Shown here one piece after another: positions 1-12,956 of a stretch of DNA of 64,000 nucleotides. Positions within the stretch are counted from its first letter, which is position 1. Each line of letters starts with the position of its first letter. The notes beneath the pieces were generated by a model, which did not search any database, was not told where the DNA came from, and saw nothing but the letters and a program-made list of their open reading frames with translations. This DNA comes from Pseudisothecium myosuroides. Taxonomy: Eukaryota > Streptophyta > Bryopsida > Hypnales > Lembophyllaceae. The stretch covers positions 5,580,001 to 5,644,000 of the forward strand of contig OX637287.1 of the NCBI GenBank assembly GCA_951799445.1, in the 5' to 3' direction. A program made the translations under genes and the position numbers.

Positions 1-40
1 ACCATCTGGAACGTGCCACATGCTATGTGCGGGAATTCAG

Positions 41-3000
41 GTTATGTCGTGAGTGCCAGACGCTGATTGAGCACCACGATCAAATAAAGCTTCTTAGTAA
101 TGCACGTAACAATTTGAATACAACCTTGAAGGTACCAAATATTCTCGGAACCCATGTTTTGCGCATATAATGCTGTATTTTCACTGTGATTATTTTTGGG
201 TGTCGTATTGTCAGATGTAGTGCTTTTTCCTGAAATCGTGATCTTGTGGCCTTGTCACATTAATACAGGATGTTGAAGGCATGATGTCTATATCTACAGA
301 AGCTGCAGAAGCAAGAGCTTCACTTTCAGATGAACGAGAGCTGTTAAGGACTTTTGAGGTAGATGATTGGACTGAACGCTTAATTGTAAACAGGGCTCAT
401 TTGAATTTATTTATTTTCTTAGATGACGAGTTTATGGATTCGAAATGTGAGGGAGGCTGGTAACATAGTGGGCTTACGCTCCGTTTTTTTTTTTTGCGGC
501 AGGCATTAACAGCACTTGAGCAGAAAAGACGGTTTGCACTAGCTACAGTGTCAACTCGAAGAGAAGAAGCCGGCAAATTAACGTGAGTGAGCTTAGACTC
601 TACGCATGTGTGTGCATCCTGTAGACTAAATTCACAAGTAAAATTTGACATGCTTAACATGTCTCTTTGACATGCTTAACATGTCTCTTTGACATGCTTT
701 ACATGTCTCTTTGACATGCTTAACCTAAAACTAATGCAACATTAATCTATCTCTCTTACTGCAGGGAGTATTTTGAAGATGTTAGCAATACTCGAGCAAA
801 GTTTGAGCAGACGCTGTGGAACCATATCGGCAATTTTTTTCAGCTTGCAAGAGATAGGTACATGCTAGCTTCTGTATTTTTTAAAATTTTTTATTACCTT
901 TTTCATGGATAGAGACAGTACCCTGCTTGATTTTTACACTTGGCACTTGACATTTTATATTGGTCAACAACCACTTGACAAATACTGTTTTTTATGTGCA
1001 GTCCTCAGACTCTGGTGCGGGCACTAAGGTATGATGCCGAAGGCAGGGTTGTATTTCGTATTGTGGTTAATCTATGAAATCATTTTAATATTATTTCATT
1101 AACTTTGTCTGTCTCATAAGTATCTGTCTTCGTTGATGTATGCATAATTTGGGCTTTCAATGCAAATAAAAACTTCTTTCCAGTTTAGTACCGGTCTATG
1201 GTTTATGTTGTGGCTCTGGTAATCAGGCATTCGTAAAAGAGTGAAGATAGATGGATGAATGCCGTGTTTAAGGATAAAATCATGGTTATCTCTTTTTCAG
1301 GGTAGTGGAGATGCAAGAGATTCTAGACCAGCAGCAAGCTGAGGAAGCAGCCGAAGCAGAAGGTGCTGGACCGATGTCCAACCTCCCAGCCCCTCGAGCT
1401 ATCCGCAAGTAAGAAAAAACATCTCCTTGACTTCGTGTGTGATGTGCCCTTGCGGGCTGATCGTTCCCACTGCAATTTCCTCACACATCGTTTTGTGTCC
1501 AGGTCACAGAATCTCTCTCAGCCTCCTGAGGAACAAGGCAAGCCCAAAGTTGGTGGGTTAGCCTACAAGGATCGTTGCTACGAAGAGATTAGAAAGTCAA
1601 TTGAGACTAGATTCGATGTCTTGTTAAATACGGTGGGAGGAAATTCTTACCTCTTGAATTTCTTCCATTTGCAGTCAGTGCTGTATTTTATTTTCATCTT
1701 ATCGTTGAATGATTATCGTTCTACACTTGATTCTTCTATTTCACTTTAGTTATCAGGGTTTTAGTCTTTTGACGTTCTCTACTTGATTGTGACTGCCGCC
1801 TAATTATATTCGTCTATGGTTCTGCAGCTTGTTTCGCAAGATCTGAAAGTAGCTTTGGAAGAAGCCAATGCGGTGAGTTTTTCTTACATCGCGGAGACAT
1901 TTCAAGTCTAGTTGTGACAGTGTATCGAATTTGCATTAGGCATATCTAGAAGCAATATTCTTATTCACGTAGGTGGTATTCACGTAGGTGGTAAATCGTG
2001 CTCAGTGCTTCAGGTCATGACACTGAAGAATGCAATTTGTTCTGACCTACTGCAGTTGCAAGGTCCATTAGGAAGACGACCATAGAGGATACTTAAACTG
2101 AGGCTATAACTCGCAAATTACCTGATCTTTTAAGATATTTTCTTCTTAGTTCCTGTTTATGACCCTATTGATAGGACAATGAGCTGCTTGATAGGTCAAT
2201 AAACTGATCCTGTTGCTTTTACTATCGATTGGTGCTGAATGCTGACTTGGTGAAACCTTATATTCCACGTTCTAGAAAGATCAAACTCATACCGCATTTA
2301 TAAAGCAAGAATCCGATAGAGGTTGTGCTTCTACCGAAGTATTATCGGCTTCATACTCATAATTGAATTGTGATTATGTGGAAAGTGATAACTAGTCCAA
2401 GAAGTACGTATTTACGTTAAGAATTTTGCTTGCTGCATTGAAATAGTATTCTGATGCTGGCCCGAGTCACTCGGTTGCAGATTGCTCTCGAGCTCCCTGA
2501 CATCTTTGACTATGTGGCTCCATGTTTTCCTTTAAGGTAATTATCGGTTGATAATGTGTTATGGAAAAATCATTATTTGCCTTCCCTGCTTGTTTTGCTT
2601 AGTGAGAAGTCCCTCACAATTCACTTCGGAATTATTTGGGTTCTTACAACTGGGGGGATACCTGCAGGTATGAGATATTCAAGTACTGCGTGCATTTGTA
2701 CACAGAGCGTTTTCTTCAAATGTTGCGAAGACTTGGTGACAGGGCTAATGAATTATCCAACCTTGAAATATTAAAGGTGACGAATTCTCAACCATTTGAT
2801 AATAAATGTGACGACATATTGAATTGGACGCCTTCAAATTTCTTTGATGTTAGAGGTGGCGAAATATTAAAGGGGATGAATTTTAAATCCTTTTATATTG
2901 AAATAATGAAATCTTAAAGGTGACGAATACTACGAGCAGAATTTATTGTGTTAATCATACCTATTTTTAGTAAATTTGCGTCAGATCATTTTTTACTAAC

Positions 3001-5958
3001 TTTGGGAATGTCCAATTCGAAACAGGTCACAGGGTGGGTCGTAAACTTTCAAGAGCAATTAATTCAGCTCGGTATCGATGAAGGGTTGGCAGCACAGTGT
3101 GCTGAAAGTGGAGCTATGGATCCACTCATGGATGCTTATGTGGACAGAATGCAGTCGTCTATGCGGGTATGATCTTCATGATACAGGCAGCATGGTGCTG
3201 GACGAGTATATGCGTAGTTATCATATAGGTTCCGTTTTGAGCATCTTCCAAAATGTACTAATCTTATTACTTCCATAATTGTGCAGAAATGGTATACAAA
3301 TATTCTGGAAGCAGATAGGACAAATCCCCCGAAGAGAAGCGATGACGGGAGACTTTACACTCCAGCAGGTGTTGACTTGTTTCGTATTCTCACAGAGCAG
3401 GTTCAAGTCGTGCAAGAAAATAGCACTGACGTCATGCTTTATCGAATCGCTCTGGCTGTCATTCAGGTTTGTTGTTCCTTCATACATAGACACCAGAAAT
3501 GCGACATTTTAAACCTTTCATCCCTGTTTAAGACTGAACTTGAGCTCCTTCGGAGTAACTCTAAGAACTGTCTGATGGTGGAGATCGTTTGCAGATTATG
3601 AATGAGTTCCAGGCTGCACAGCGGAAGCGACTTGAAGAACCAGCAGCTGATATTGGGTTGGAGCCCTTCTGTGCTATGGTACACCTCCTTGCTCCTCTTG
3701 TTACTGGCGGCTAGTAATTCCGTCAAGATAGTAGCAGATACAGTAATTGAGTAGAGCATGATTGCCAGACCTACTACAGTTTCAGCACAGAATGATGCTC
3801 TGTGTCTAACTTCTTGCTCTCATCTGACGTTGATGTTTATGTAGGTGAACAGCAATTATAAGTGCCATGAATTGGCATTAGAGCTCAGCAACAGTGTCAT
3901 GGAAGCTCTTACTCCATACTATGCTGAGCAGGTCAGAGCAGGCTTCTTCTGACTACTTTACCCAGCGCAATGATGGATGTAGCTTAATGAGTTCTTTGGC
4001 TCGATGTTACCACGTGGTGTTGCTAATGTCAATGGTTGTCGGTAATGCAGGTTAATTTTGAGGATACATGTAAGGGATTTCTTGAGGTTGGAAAGGTAAG
4101 ACCAGTAAGGATCTTGGATCGTTGTCATATGCTTTCCTTCGTATTGTACTCTTCAGAACCGAAGCTTTTTTGCTGGCTCTATAATTGTCTATCATGACAC
4201 TTTTTCAAAGCAAGATCCACTTACCATAAATTGCATTGATGCCTGCAGGAGGCCTTGTCGCAGGCTGTGGAAGTAATTTTTGAGGATCCTGGTGTGAAAG
4301 AACTAATTGCAAAACTCTACCAGAAAGGTGCCACCTGAATGCACTGCAAACCGTTATCTCAAGTGATTGTGAAATTTTTTTGGCTCTATTTTCATGATAG
4401 CTTGTTGCCAGGATGAAACAGCTCTCAGTTATATTGAGTTGTGTAAGGTTTATTGTTCAATTGTTAATGCCCTACAGCCCAACTTTTTATTATTTCATTC
4501 TGGATGAGTGCATTTTGATTATAAATTCTTGAGATTAGAGGTTTAATTCCTACTTTTCTTGAGTGGAATGGAGCTACATCTTGAGTCTTTCGACTGACTC
4601 ATTGTTGTGTGGTCATACAGACTGGTACGAGGGCTTGGTGACGGAGTATCTTGTGGCGACCTTTACTGACTATTTTGGAGACGTCAAGTTGTAAGTCACC
4701 ATATTTTGATTGAGCATATTTGGGTTTCATGAGAATTAGAGCAAGTTATTGGAGGTTCATTTTTTCTGCATAGTTCAGTGCTCTTTTTTAGGACTTCTAA
4801 AAAGTTCAAAGCTCTTCTTTGGTTCTTGCTGCAGGTATGTGGAAGAGAGATCTTACAAACGATTTGCCGAGGCTTGCCTTGAAACAACTATTGTGCTGTA
4901 CGTTGACCGGCTCCTTACCCAGGTTTGCAATCAGCATAATCTCTACAACTTGAATTCATGGGTGTACTGGTGTTATCATTGATTCTTTCGTTTGAACATT
5001 GCAATGAAATAGGTCGATTCTTGTAAGTATGTGCAATGTAATTAATGCTCGTTAGAATAACTTAAAAGAACCTGCTTTGCCTACCTGCAGAAAGGACACA
5101 TCAAAGAGGAAACTTTGAAGAGGCTTGAGGTGGATGAAGAAGTACTTGGCGAGTTTTTCCGGGAGATAATTACGCCTGCTGTAAGTACTGGTTTCTTCTA
5201 ATATACGGGAAGGTCTTAGTTCCTCATTTTCTTGCATGGCTTGATGAGCATTAGTTTTTCTTGTTGCCTGGTAAAAAATTTCATATAGTTTTATACTCAT
5301 TCATGACTGGTTGTTTGTCGCAAACAGAAGGTGGATAAGCGCATTCTTCCCCTAGCTGAACTTCGGGACCTTGCATCGGCAGAAAGTGTAGATGCCTTCA
5401 CTGAGGCATACTTAAAGCTTTTGGAGAATCACCCCGATTGCCCTGTGAGAAATTGCTCGCTTTTGTCTTTTAAGATATTCAGATAGTCCCACATGATAAT
5501 GATTTCTGTACTGCTGCCTTTCTGCAAGTTGCTTGTTAAACGTTGTTTTACACCGAAAGATTTCTTTTTTCAAATATGCTTACCTTGAGAGCTGGTTTTT
5601 GCTGTTGAATTTCTGCAGCCGGAAGTGGTTGAGAAGCTTGTGGCATTACGAGACGACATTCCTAAGAAAGACGCCAAAGAAGTAAACCATCTTTACTATT
5701 TAACTCGAATCTTGTTTCAAATGCTTTCGAATTCTTGTGTTCAGTTCTATTTCGAGGGTGTCAAAGATTTTCGACGTTTGGGATCCAGATTAAATGTACC
5801 TGAAGAGTAATTGAGAATTGTACTTCGTTTGCGAGCAGGTCGTCCAAGAATGCAAAGCCATCTATGCTGAGAAGTTAAAGCACGGAGAGCTTCCGAAGCC
5901 TGGCCTTGTGTTCAGCAGACTCACTTGTCTCCCAAAAGCCAGGCTAGGAAGGAAGTGA
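41..5958 (+). CDS. SEC6: Exocyst complex subunit SEC6 (5'-truncated by window edge)
   Basis: SEC6 is a core subunit of the octameric exocyst, which tethers secretory vesicles to the plasma membrane. The 22 exons I can join in frame are 41-131, 269-358, 503-582, 765-857, 1002-1028, 1301-1408, 1503-1632, 1828-1872, 2481-2536, 2668-2776, 3026-3166, 3287-3466, 3595-3678, 3845-3931, 4051-4095, 4249-4327, 4621-4690, 4835-4922, 5091-5180, 5328-5444, 5619-5681 and 5839-5958. All introns are GT-AG and phases agree. The product is the last 663 residues, against about 750 for Arabidopsis SEC6, so roughly the first 80-90 residues lie outside the window. Recognisable stretches include [64 protein letters not shown] and [10 protein letters not shown], matching plant SEC6 throughout. 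The C-terminal tail after KPGLVFSR differs from angiosperms. No frameshift is seen. Confidence 0.96.
644..724 (+). repeat. 22-bp tandem repeat in a SEC6 intron
   Basis: About 3.7 copies of a 22-bp unit beginning TTTGACATGCTTAACATG lie at 644-665, 666-687, 688-709 and 710-724, with a single mismatch in the third copy. They sit between the exons ending at 582 and starting at 765 and end about 40 bp before the acceptor. The near-identity points to recent slippage. Confidence 0.95.
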
Positions 5959-6401
5959 GAGCGGGGAATGTGAGCTACATTTATATCATTGACGCTTCTA
6001 GGGATTATTCTTTCACTTCACACGTGCATGAGGTCAATGTTCAACCTTGTTGACTTGATCAATGGCGTCTTTGGCTAGCTCTATCTCTCAAACGGCCGGC
6101 AAGGTTACTTGATCGGCTGAGCGATTTATCATCATGAATCAAGAAGCATGTAGTATAGAAATCTAGTTGAAGGTGCTACCAATTGGCTCAGAAGGATGGA
6201 TTTGCGATTCCCTTCAATGTATGTAATTGCAGAGAAATTTCTCTTGTTTGTAATGACACTTACAGATAGCGTTGTTTTTGCTCAGCCGGATGTGGCCACC
6301 GGCCGCTACTCGGAAGTTTACAGTCCAGTTTTACCGGACATTAGTCATCGGTTACAAGGCTTGTGTCTATTTGAAGCTATCTTTATTGCTCTTCAAGGGT
6401 T
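5959..6401 (+). other. SEC6 3' flank / probable 3' UTR
   Basis: This stretch follows the TGA stop of SEC6. It has moderate GC content and no splice-linked open frame that I can support. It is probably 3' UTR plus downstream flank. No clear AATAAA signal is present close to the stop, so the transcript end cannot be placed. Confidence 0.5.
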
Positions 6402-6593
6402 TTAACCCCTCAACGCCTGCGTCCTTTCTTGAATTTTTGCATATTTTTGCTTATATCTTAAAAAATTTACCTTAATTTCATCAAAGTCATTAAACATATA
6501 GTCAAGGATGAATGAGAAGTTTTGTGGTCAGAAAGGCCTTTCAAACCTCTCTTCACCATCCAACTTTTGGACTTCAGAGCGCTAAGGGGTTAA
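6402..6593. mobile_element. TTAA-flanked piggyBac-like MITE
   Basis: A 184-bp element (6406-6589) has TTAA on both sides (6402-6405 and 6590-6593). Its ends read CCCCTCAACGCC on the left and, reverse-complemented, CCCCTTAGCGCT on the right. TTAA target duplication with a terminal CCC is the signature of the piggyBac superfamily. The element is non-coding. Similar ends occur at 58475-59123 and 63018-63714. Confidence 0.7.
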
Positions 6594-6659
6594 ATTTGTC
6601 TTAATTGCTTAATTGAGCATCGAGATGGAGTTGCTTATCTTGAGAAACTTGGCATCATA

Positions 6660-6909
6660 TAAGGTAGGTATCCCCAAACCGCCACTAATTGCTATTGTGC
6701 CTAATTATTACTATTATATTGTTCAAATTCTTATATATTCTTATTGGCAAGGGAAAGGAGGTTCCAACGCACCAAAGAATGCGACATTTGAATATTGCAT
6801 TCAAAAGTTATGAAAGAACAAAGTTTGGTTCTTAAAGCGTTTCTTTCATAGAGGTACACACTGAAGATGGCGCTTTAAGGTCAGTGGCGCATTTGGGATG
6901 CCTACCTTA
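6660..6909. mobile_element. TA-flanked MITE with AGGTAGG ends
   Basis: Inverted ends AGGTAGGTATCCC (from 6662) and, on the other strand, AGGTAGGCATCCC (ending at 6907) are each flanked by TA. TA target duplication fits Tc1/mariner-type (Stowaway-like) elements. A subterminal GGCGCTTTAAGG near the right end recurs at about 25495, beside a lone right end there (CCACCT then TA, ending near 25534). The element is 246 bp and non-coding. Confidence 0.75.
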
Positions 6910-8684
6910 TTGTAGTCAATTTCAAAATTTTGCCCTTGTATGCTCGAAATTGTAATTGAATTTGGATGATTTTTTAATTTTAAATGCATTCAAAGATGAA
7001 TCATGTGTCTTCAATTGGTCCTTAACATTATTCATCAATGAAGTTCAAGTGTCATTTGTGTTCATACAATCAATGATAGTTTAATTTGAAGTGATTTTCT
7101 CTATTTGTATGATTGCATGGTCTAACTTGTCCTCATCTTTTGTTTTCCATTGCCGGTCTTCTCTTTTTTATCTTCTTAATGTAGACGCACCCATTCCCTT
7201 CTCTTTAAGAACTCTTCCCTTCATTTATCAATGGTGCACATTTTCTTTCTAGAATGTACTTCACTAGTATTTGATGACAAAATTGGGTATAAGGGTGGGA
7301 ATGGGTACATCTACTTTAGTGGTGTCAACTTTAGTGTGAGTTTCTCCAAGAGCTTGACTTGTTGGTTGAACATTGGATAATAGTGGAAAAAAAATTCTCT
7401 CTTAGCCAATATAGATTGTGAAGAATATCCAACCAGTGATGCTAGCATGTGAGCGTAGAGATGTGAGCATACAAGCCTCAATCTAGTTCTAGGTATGTTA
7501 TAAATATAAAAAGTGTCTATAATATAGATTGAGGCTCATAGATTCTATGCTCGTATGCTAGCACTTCCCACATCCAATGGTACTAAATAATATTATATGA
7601 TAAGAAATTCATTATTTTCAGTGAAGATTTGAATATTATGTAAATTTTTGAAATTTTTTTGTAGAAAATCATATCAAATATAGTATAAGTTTTAAAAATA
7701 TGAAAATTCAACATTGGTGAAAATTATAATGAAGAAAATCATTGTATAAACCAAATGTACTTGTCAAATCTATATTTAGAAACATAATTATTGGCACAAA
7801 AATTTTACTTCAAATTACAATAAAATATCCATTTTTAGGAATTATTTGAAGGTTTCAAAGGAATTAAAGCTTGGAAGAAGTTTTATTTTGTTAGATTTGC
7901 TCAAAATCAAAATCAATTGGAAAGAACAAAAATTCATTCTTAGAGGGTGGTATGTAGGCTTGGTATGGTAAAAAAAAATATGAAGAATTGACTTGAGGAC
8001 CATGTCTAAGGAGAATATTTTAAAACACTTTTCATTTGTGTTGTTGAATGTTGAATGTTGAATGTTAGATTTAAAAACAGTTTTCATCTAAGGCAGTTCT
8101 ACCCTTCACCGTTGTCCCCCCTTTTTTTCTTTTTGCCAAATAGGTGTCTATTAAAGTGTCACCAATATGACCTCAAACTGTTTGTTTTGAATGACTCCCA
8201 CTTTATAAATGGCGCTTCTTGGTTGTAAGGTAATAAGCATTTAGTGAACGGTTTGGGGACTTTCTCAAAGCACTTCAAATATGCACCTATTGATCACTTT
8301 GAAGTTTCTTCGAGTCTTAACTTCAAAAGTACAATAAACTCTCCAAATTTTTAATTTTTTTTGTGAATCTTAGTAATTTCTATTTCTCCACAAGGCAAAA
8401 ATAACACCAACTTGTGATTTTGACTCCATCACTATACAGTAGTTTAAATGAATGGGAATGGATATACCTACTTTATTTTCTTGATTGATGAGTGTTAGAT
8501 GGTTCACCTAGCTGCATTGAAGACACCTTTAGTACCTCTAAAGCTTTTGGACGTAGAATTTTTGTCTTGAGGGCAATACCAATATGTCAACTTTTTATAA
8601 CTTTCATTCTAACATTCTTTGAAAGAGATCCCATTTTTGACTAGAATTATAACTACATATCCTTTCTTAATAGTGTAGCTAAGA
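6910..8684. other. AT-rich intergenic stretch
   Basis: Apart from the hairpin at 7435-7567 and a short direct repeat of TGTTGAA near 8040-8065, I see only AT-rich sequence with no supportable gene. Short open frames here lack any family resemblance. Confidence 0.6.
7435..7567. repeat. Short foldback (hairpin) element
   Basis: The arms at 7435-7484 and 7526-7567 are inverted copies of each other. They share AGTGCTAGCAT-like tips and a GAGCCTCAATCT-like inner end, around an AT-rich loop of about 40 bp. It is probably a miniature foldback transposon. No target duplication is convincing. Confidence 0.7.
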
Positions 8685-9098
8685 TAAGGTAGTTTGCTCT
8701 AAAAGTGATAGTCCTCTTCAAATTACTCCTATAATTGACTATTGAATGGACATGAGGTGGTCCTTCAATGAACCTCTTTAACCGTTGAATGAATCGAGGA
8801 AAATTTGTTTATTATTGTAGGAGCAAATCATTTGCATTGGTTTCTTCCTATCTCTCTAATACAAGCCATAGGTGGGGGGATTTCGACAGACCTATAGTCA
8901 TAAATAGGTGCATATGTCCCAAATCTTTGAAAAATTATAACTAATTCAAAAATGCTTAGAAAAATACAAAACCACTTATGCTAAGTTCCACATCTATTTT
9001 CTTTCTCTTAAAAATGAGCTAAGAATATTTTGTTCACAAAAAATTATGAAAAAGGCGGACCAACCCTTAAATGGTTGCTTTTAAAGCAAACTACCTTA
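8685..9098. mobile_element. TA-flanked MITE with AGGTAGTTTGC ends
   Basis: A 410-bp element (8687-9096) has inverted ends AGGTAGTTTGCTCTAAAAG on the left and AGGTAGTTTGCTTTAAAAG on the right (reverse complement). A TA dinucleotide flanks each side. The interior is AT-rich and non-coding. It belongs to the group of TA/AGGTA elements found at seven places in the window, although its sequence beyond the first six bases is its own. Confidence 0.85.
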
Positions 9099-9419
9099 TA
9101 TGACCTGTTTTTGACACAGGGCCCTTGATTTGCGCCAGATAGGATGACTTATCTCTATGAATAAGGGGAATATGACATCAACCAAGGCCTTCATTACTGT
9201 GTGACAAACAACACATTGACACCTAATGCAATTGCTAAGACCAATTTTTAGTTTTGTGTTTCTTGAAAATAAGTTTGCCTATAGATCAAGAACAAGTCAG
9301 ACTATAATCTACTCTTCCTTAATTTCAATCTACTAATTCAAAACTTGATGGAAAAGTAGCAAAAAAAAGATCAAGCTTCATTATTTCTATTCCGTGATTA
9401 GAGAAAACCATCTTCCCAC

Positions 9420-9625
9420 TAAGGTAGAGGCACTGTAAAGCATCTCTTTACCCAATGGTGTCCCTTTCTATGAAAGGACGTCATTTCAGAACCTAAATGT
9501 AGACATACCAAACATAGCTTATTATTTTTTGACTAAAATAATAAGCCATGTATGGTCCACTTAGAATTGTATTTCAAAATGACGCCCCTTCCTAGAGAGG
9601 GACGCCATTGAGTGCCTCTACCTTA
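9420..9625. mobile_element. TA-flanked MITE with AGGTAGAGGCACT ends
   Basis: The left end AGGTAGAGGCACT and the matching right end (reverse complement AGGTAGAGGCACTCAATGG) bound a 202-bp element with TA on both sides. The similarity of the arms extends over about 50 bp, through a CCCTTTCTA / CCCTCTCTA stretch and a GTCATTTC / GTCATTTT stretch. A TTATTATTTT / AAAATAATAA inner hairpin lies in the middle. The element is non-coding. Confidence 0.85.
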
Positions 9626-10360
9626 TTGCTCAATCACGCACATGCTAAAATGGTTAACATTGTCAAAAATAGGTCGTACACCTCAGAGCTACTAGTCAAT
9701 CATGCCTTCCATATACTATCTCCAGAAGTGTCATTATTAAGGTGTTCCAGACTTATATATGCCAATGAAATTTTCATTGCGACTGTTGCAACTTTTGCAA
9801 TAGACATTGCAACGTGTCAAAAATTTCACTGCTTTAAGATTCCTTTCAATAAATCTGTACAAGAATTATACATGTGGAAGAACTGTGTATGATGTAAATG
9901 CATGACATTCATTTGACAAACTTTCAATTAGGAGAATAATTTTACTTCTATATCCATAGACATGATTAGAGGTCTCGATATGTCTAAGGTATACAACCTA
10001 TTTCCAACAATGTTAAGCATTTTAGCATATGTCCAATTGAGCGATGGTGGTGAAAGATACTTTTATCTAGTCAAGGAATAAAAATAATGAAGATTGCACT
10101 ATTTTTGCTAATTTTCCATCATGTTTGGAATTAGTAGGAATTAAGGAAGTATAGATTGCAATACAACTTGTTCTCAATGTGTAGGCAAACCTATTTTTAA
10201 AAATTACAAAACTAAAAACTGGTCTTTGCAATTTCATTAGATGTCAATAATATGTTATTTGTCACACAATAATGAATGCCTTGGTTGACATCATATTCCC
10301 CTCATTCCTAAAAATAGATCACTCTATTTTGTGCAAATGGGGCCTTACATCGGAAACATG

Positions 10361-10396
<36 letters not shown>

Positions 10397-11665
10397 TTAT
10401 TTATTTTGCTCTATATTGCTCAATAAGTGGCAATAATATTAACCTCTACATGTTGTCTCTTCATCCAACCAAATTTGCCTAAGCTTGCAATGATTGAATG
10501 CACATTTAATTATGTTAATTTTATTATTGACAAGGATTGCAATTAATGAAAGGCTAATAATCTACAAGTTGTCAAAAAACTTGGTAACGTATTAAAGTCT
10601 AGATGTCACTTAGACTAACTTCCTAGAGTCCTATGTGGAATCCTAAACAAATAGACTCTTCATGTACACCAAGTAAGGAACTTACTTTAGGTTTTCTAAG
10701 AACTAGGGCAAGCTCTATTGACTTGATTTGAAATATTTGCTTGAGATTAATAGAATGGATGCTAATCATCCTAATCTTCATGTGACTCACGATTAATTCA
10801 TATCATTCCGATAAATATTGCAAAAATAATTTGTTGTTCTCAATGTCAATCATGGCATCTAAAAATTTATTCTAAAATATGTTAATTACATTCATTTAAT
10901 TATATAGATTGATACTTACTCAAAAATATTTGAACCATTTAATTCCAAATAATGTGTTGAAAGTTATGAAGAGTTTTATTTTGAGGACAATGGAGGTAGA
11001 AAAAAAAAATAGAGTCATTTTTTGAACTCAATTTTGAGAATTTAAAATTTAAAAAAAAAATATGTATTGTTCACTAGAACATTCTCACCATCGGGATGGT
11101 TTAGTTTTTCTATCATCTAGCACCACCTTCTACTCAGTTATAATTTTTTTTAAAGATGAATATGAAAGTTCTAATGGTTAATTCTTTTACATGTATTCTT
11201 GGTCCATTTTCTAACATACACGTAGGCTAAATAGTCTACAAGTTTTGGAAATACTTATTTTTTCGTAAAATGTTGAAAGACTAAAATTTCACCCATTGGA
11301 AAGGCTAGAGAAAACTACTTTTTGAAATTTAGGCACATTGAACTTGCAATTGGTGGAGATTTTTACTCTATAATTTTGGGAGGATGTGCTTGAATAAGTT
11401 AATTAAAGGATCTTAAGGCTGAATTCATTAGTGAATAAATATAGATTAAGATTTTAGTCTTGCTTTGAGTACAAGTAATTTGAAATAGTTTTGAATCTCA
11501 AAACCCTAACAATTATTTAGAGGTTAATAAAAATTTGCAATAAAATATTACTTAACTCTAAAAGGATCACAAATTCAAATTTGAACAATTAATGAATGGA
11601 AACACATTCCAAGTATACAGAACTATATTTTTTTATGCATCATTGTTTTTGAAGAATTATATGTT
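9626..11665. other. AT-rich intergenic stretch
   Basis: No gene can be supported here. The open frame from about 9608 to 9892 begins inside the preceding MITE and matches nothing I recognise. The stretch contains a TA microsatellite and otherwise unstructured AT-rich sequence. Confidence 0.6.
10362..10392. repeat. (TA)n microsatellite
   Basis: About 15 TA units are followed directly by a short run of ATTT units. Confidence 0.97.
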
Positions 11666-11949
11666 CATTAGAGGAGATTCGGGCTTCTAAGAGACTGCGA
11701 GATCCCGGACTGTGGGAACTCTGTAGGAATGCTGGGACGCTGCCAAATGGCCAATCTGACGTGGCCAAGTGACTGCCACGTCAAAAAATTTATTTTTATT
11801 TTTTGGAAAAAAAAAATTTAGTATTCTTTTAACATTTTAATAACTTTTTTTTTAAAAAATTTAATAATTTTTTCTGATAGCAAGGGCTGGTTCCCAGCAT
11901 TGGGAATAGCCCTAGAACGGTCTTCTAGAGGCTCAAATTTCCTCTAATG
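11666..11949. mobile_element. MITE with CATTAGAGGA terminal inverted repeats
   Basis: The left end CATTAGAGGAGATTCGGGC and the right end (reverse complement CATTAGAGGAAATTTGAGCC) define a 284-bp element. GC-richer ends flank a strongly A/T-rich centre with runs of A and T. The inverted ends extend over about 30 bp with a few mismatches. I could not find a convincing target-site duplication, so the superfamily is left open. It is non-coding. Confidence 0.8.
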
Positions 11950-12956
11950 TAGTTCTTTAATATTTGTATGGTATGGATTGTAAAGACTTTGCTTTGCAAA
12001 TATTCTATTATTCAATAGGTATTGGTAAGGGGGACTTCAAAATATAACCTTGTCAATTCAAATAAAGACCTTGCACAAACAACTTGAATAAAAATAAAAA
12101 ATAAAAAATTTCAAAAATCACTAAGATGAGAAATTAACTTTTTGAACTCATATTAAAAAAAGTTCTTATAAAAATCACAAATATTATCTATTTAAGAAGG
12201 AATTTTCAATTTTTAGCTTCAAATATTGTTGAAAAATATTGGTTTACGTATTTGTTGATCTAACCGCGTGGATGTAATTTATAAATCATAGTTTACAACT
12301 ATTATTAGTATTTGAAAGTCATCATTAAAATATTTTTCTAAGTTGCATTTTAAAATTGATCTTTAACAATTTTAGAAATTTGAACTATCCTTTGGTCCAA
12401 TAGGGATTAAAAGATAGATTTGGTAACAATATTTTAATAAAAATTGTCAATTGATAATCATTGATAGCATCAATAAATATGGTTAGATGTGCCAAGATTA
12501 TCTTCAATAAATTTAAATATTAAAAATACAAAGTAATATTGGTTTCAAAATTTCATTGTGTATCAAATTTTGAATTAAAGTATTGTAACAATCTTAAAAT
12601 CTTGAACAACAACTATGATCATTTAAATAATTTAACATTCACTTAAAATTATTGGACTTTTCTTCATATAACAATGTTATACTTCTAAAACAAAAAGCGA
12701 CAATTTTTTCTAAATCATTTAGAGCAATTTTGTACAAAGAATTTTCAAAAACCATTTAATGCGCATGTGACATGTTTCGGACAAGTAGAATGATATTCAA
12801 GATAAATTTGAATGGATGAAATATGAAACTCCAAGAAGTAAAATCATATTTTAGTTCATCATTTTCCTACATGACACTTTGTTGACCTTTAGCTTGTTAG
12901 AGTGATGGGTATGCTTGTATATAGAAATTTAAATCTTTGATGACTTTATTGTTTTT
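11950..12956. other. AT-rich intergenic stretch
   Basis: Strongly AT-rich sequence with no supportable gene, RNA or repeat structure. Confidence 0.6.
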
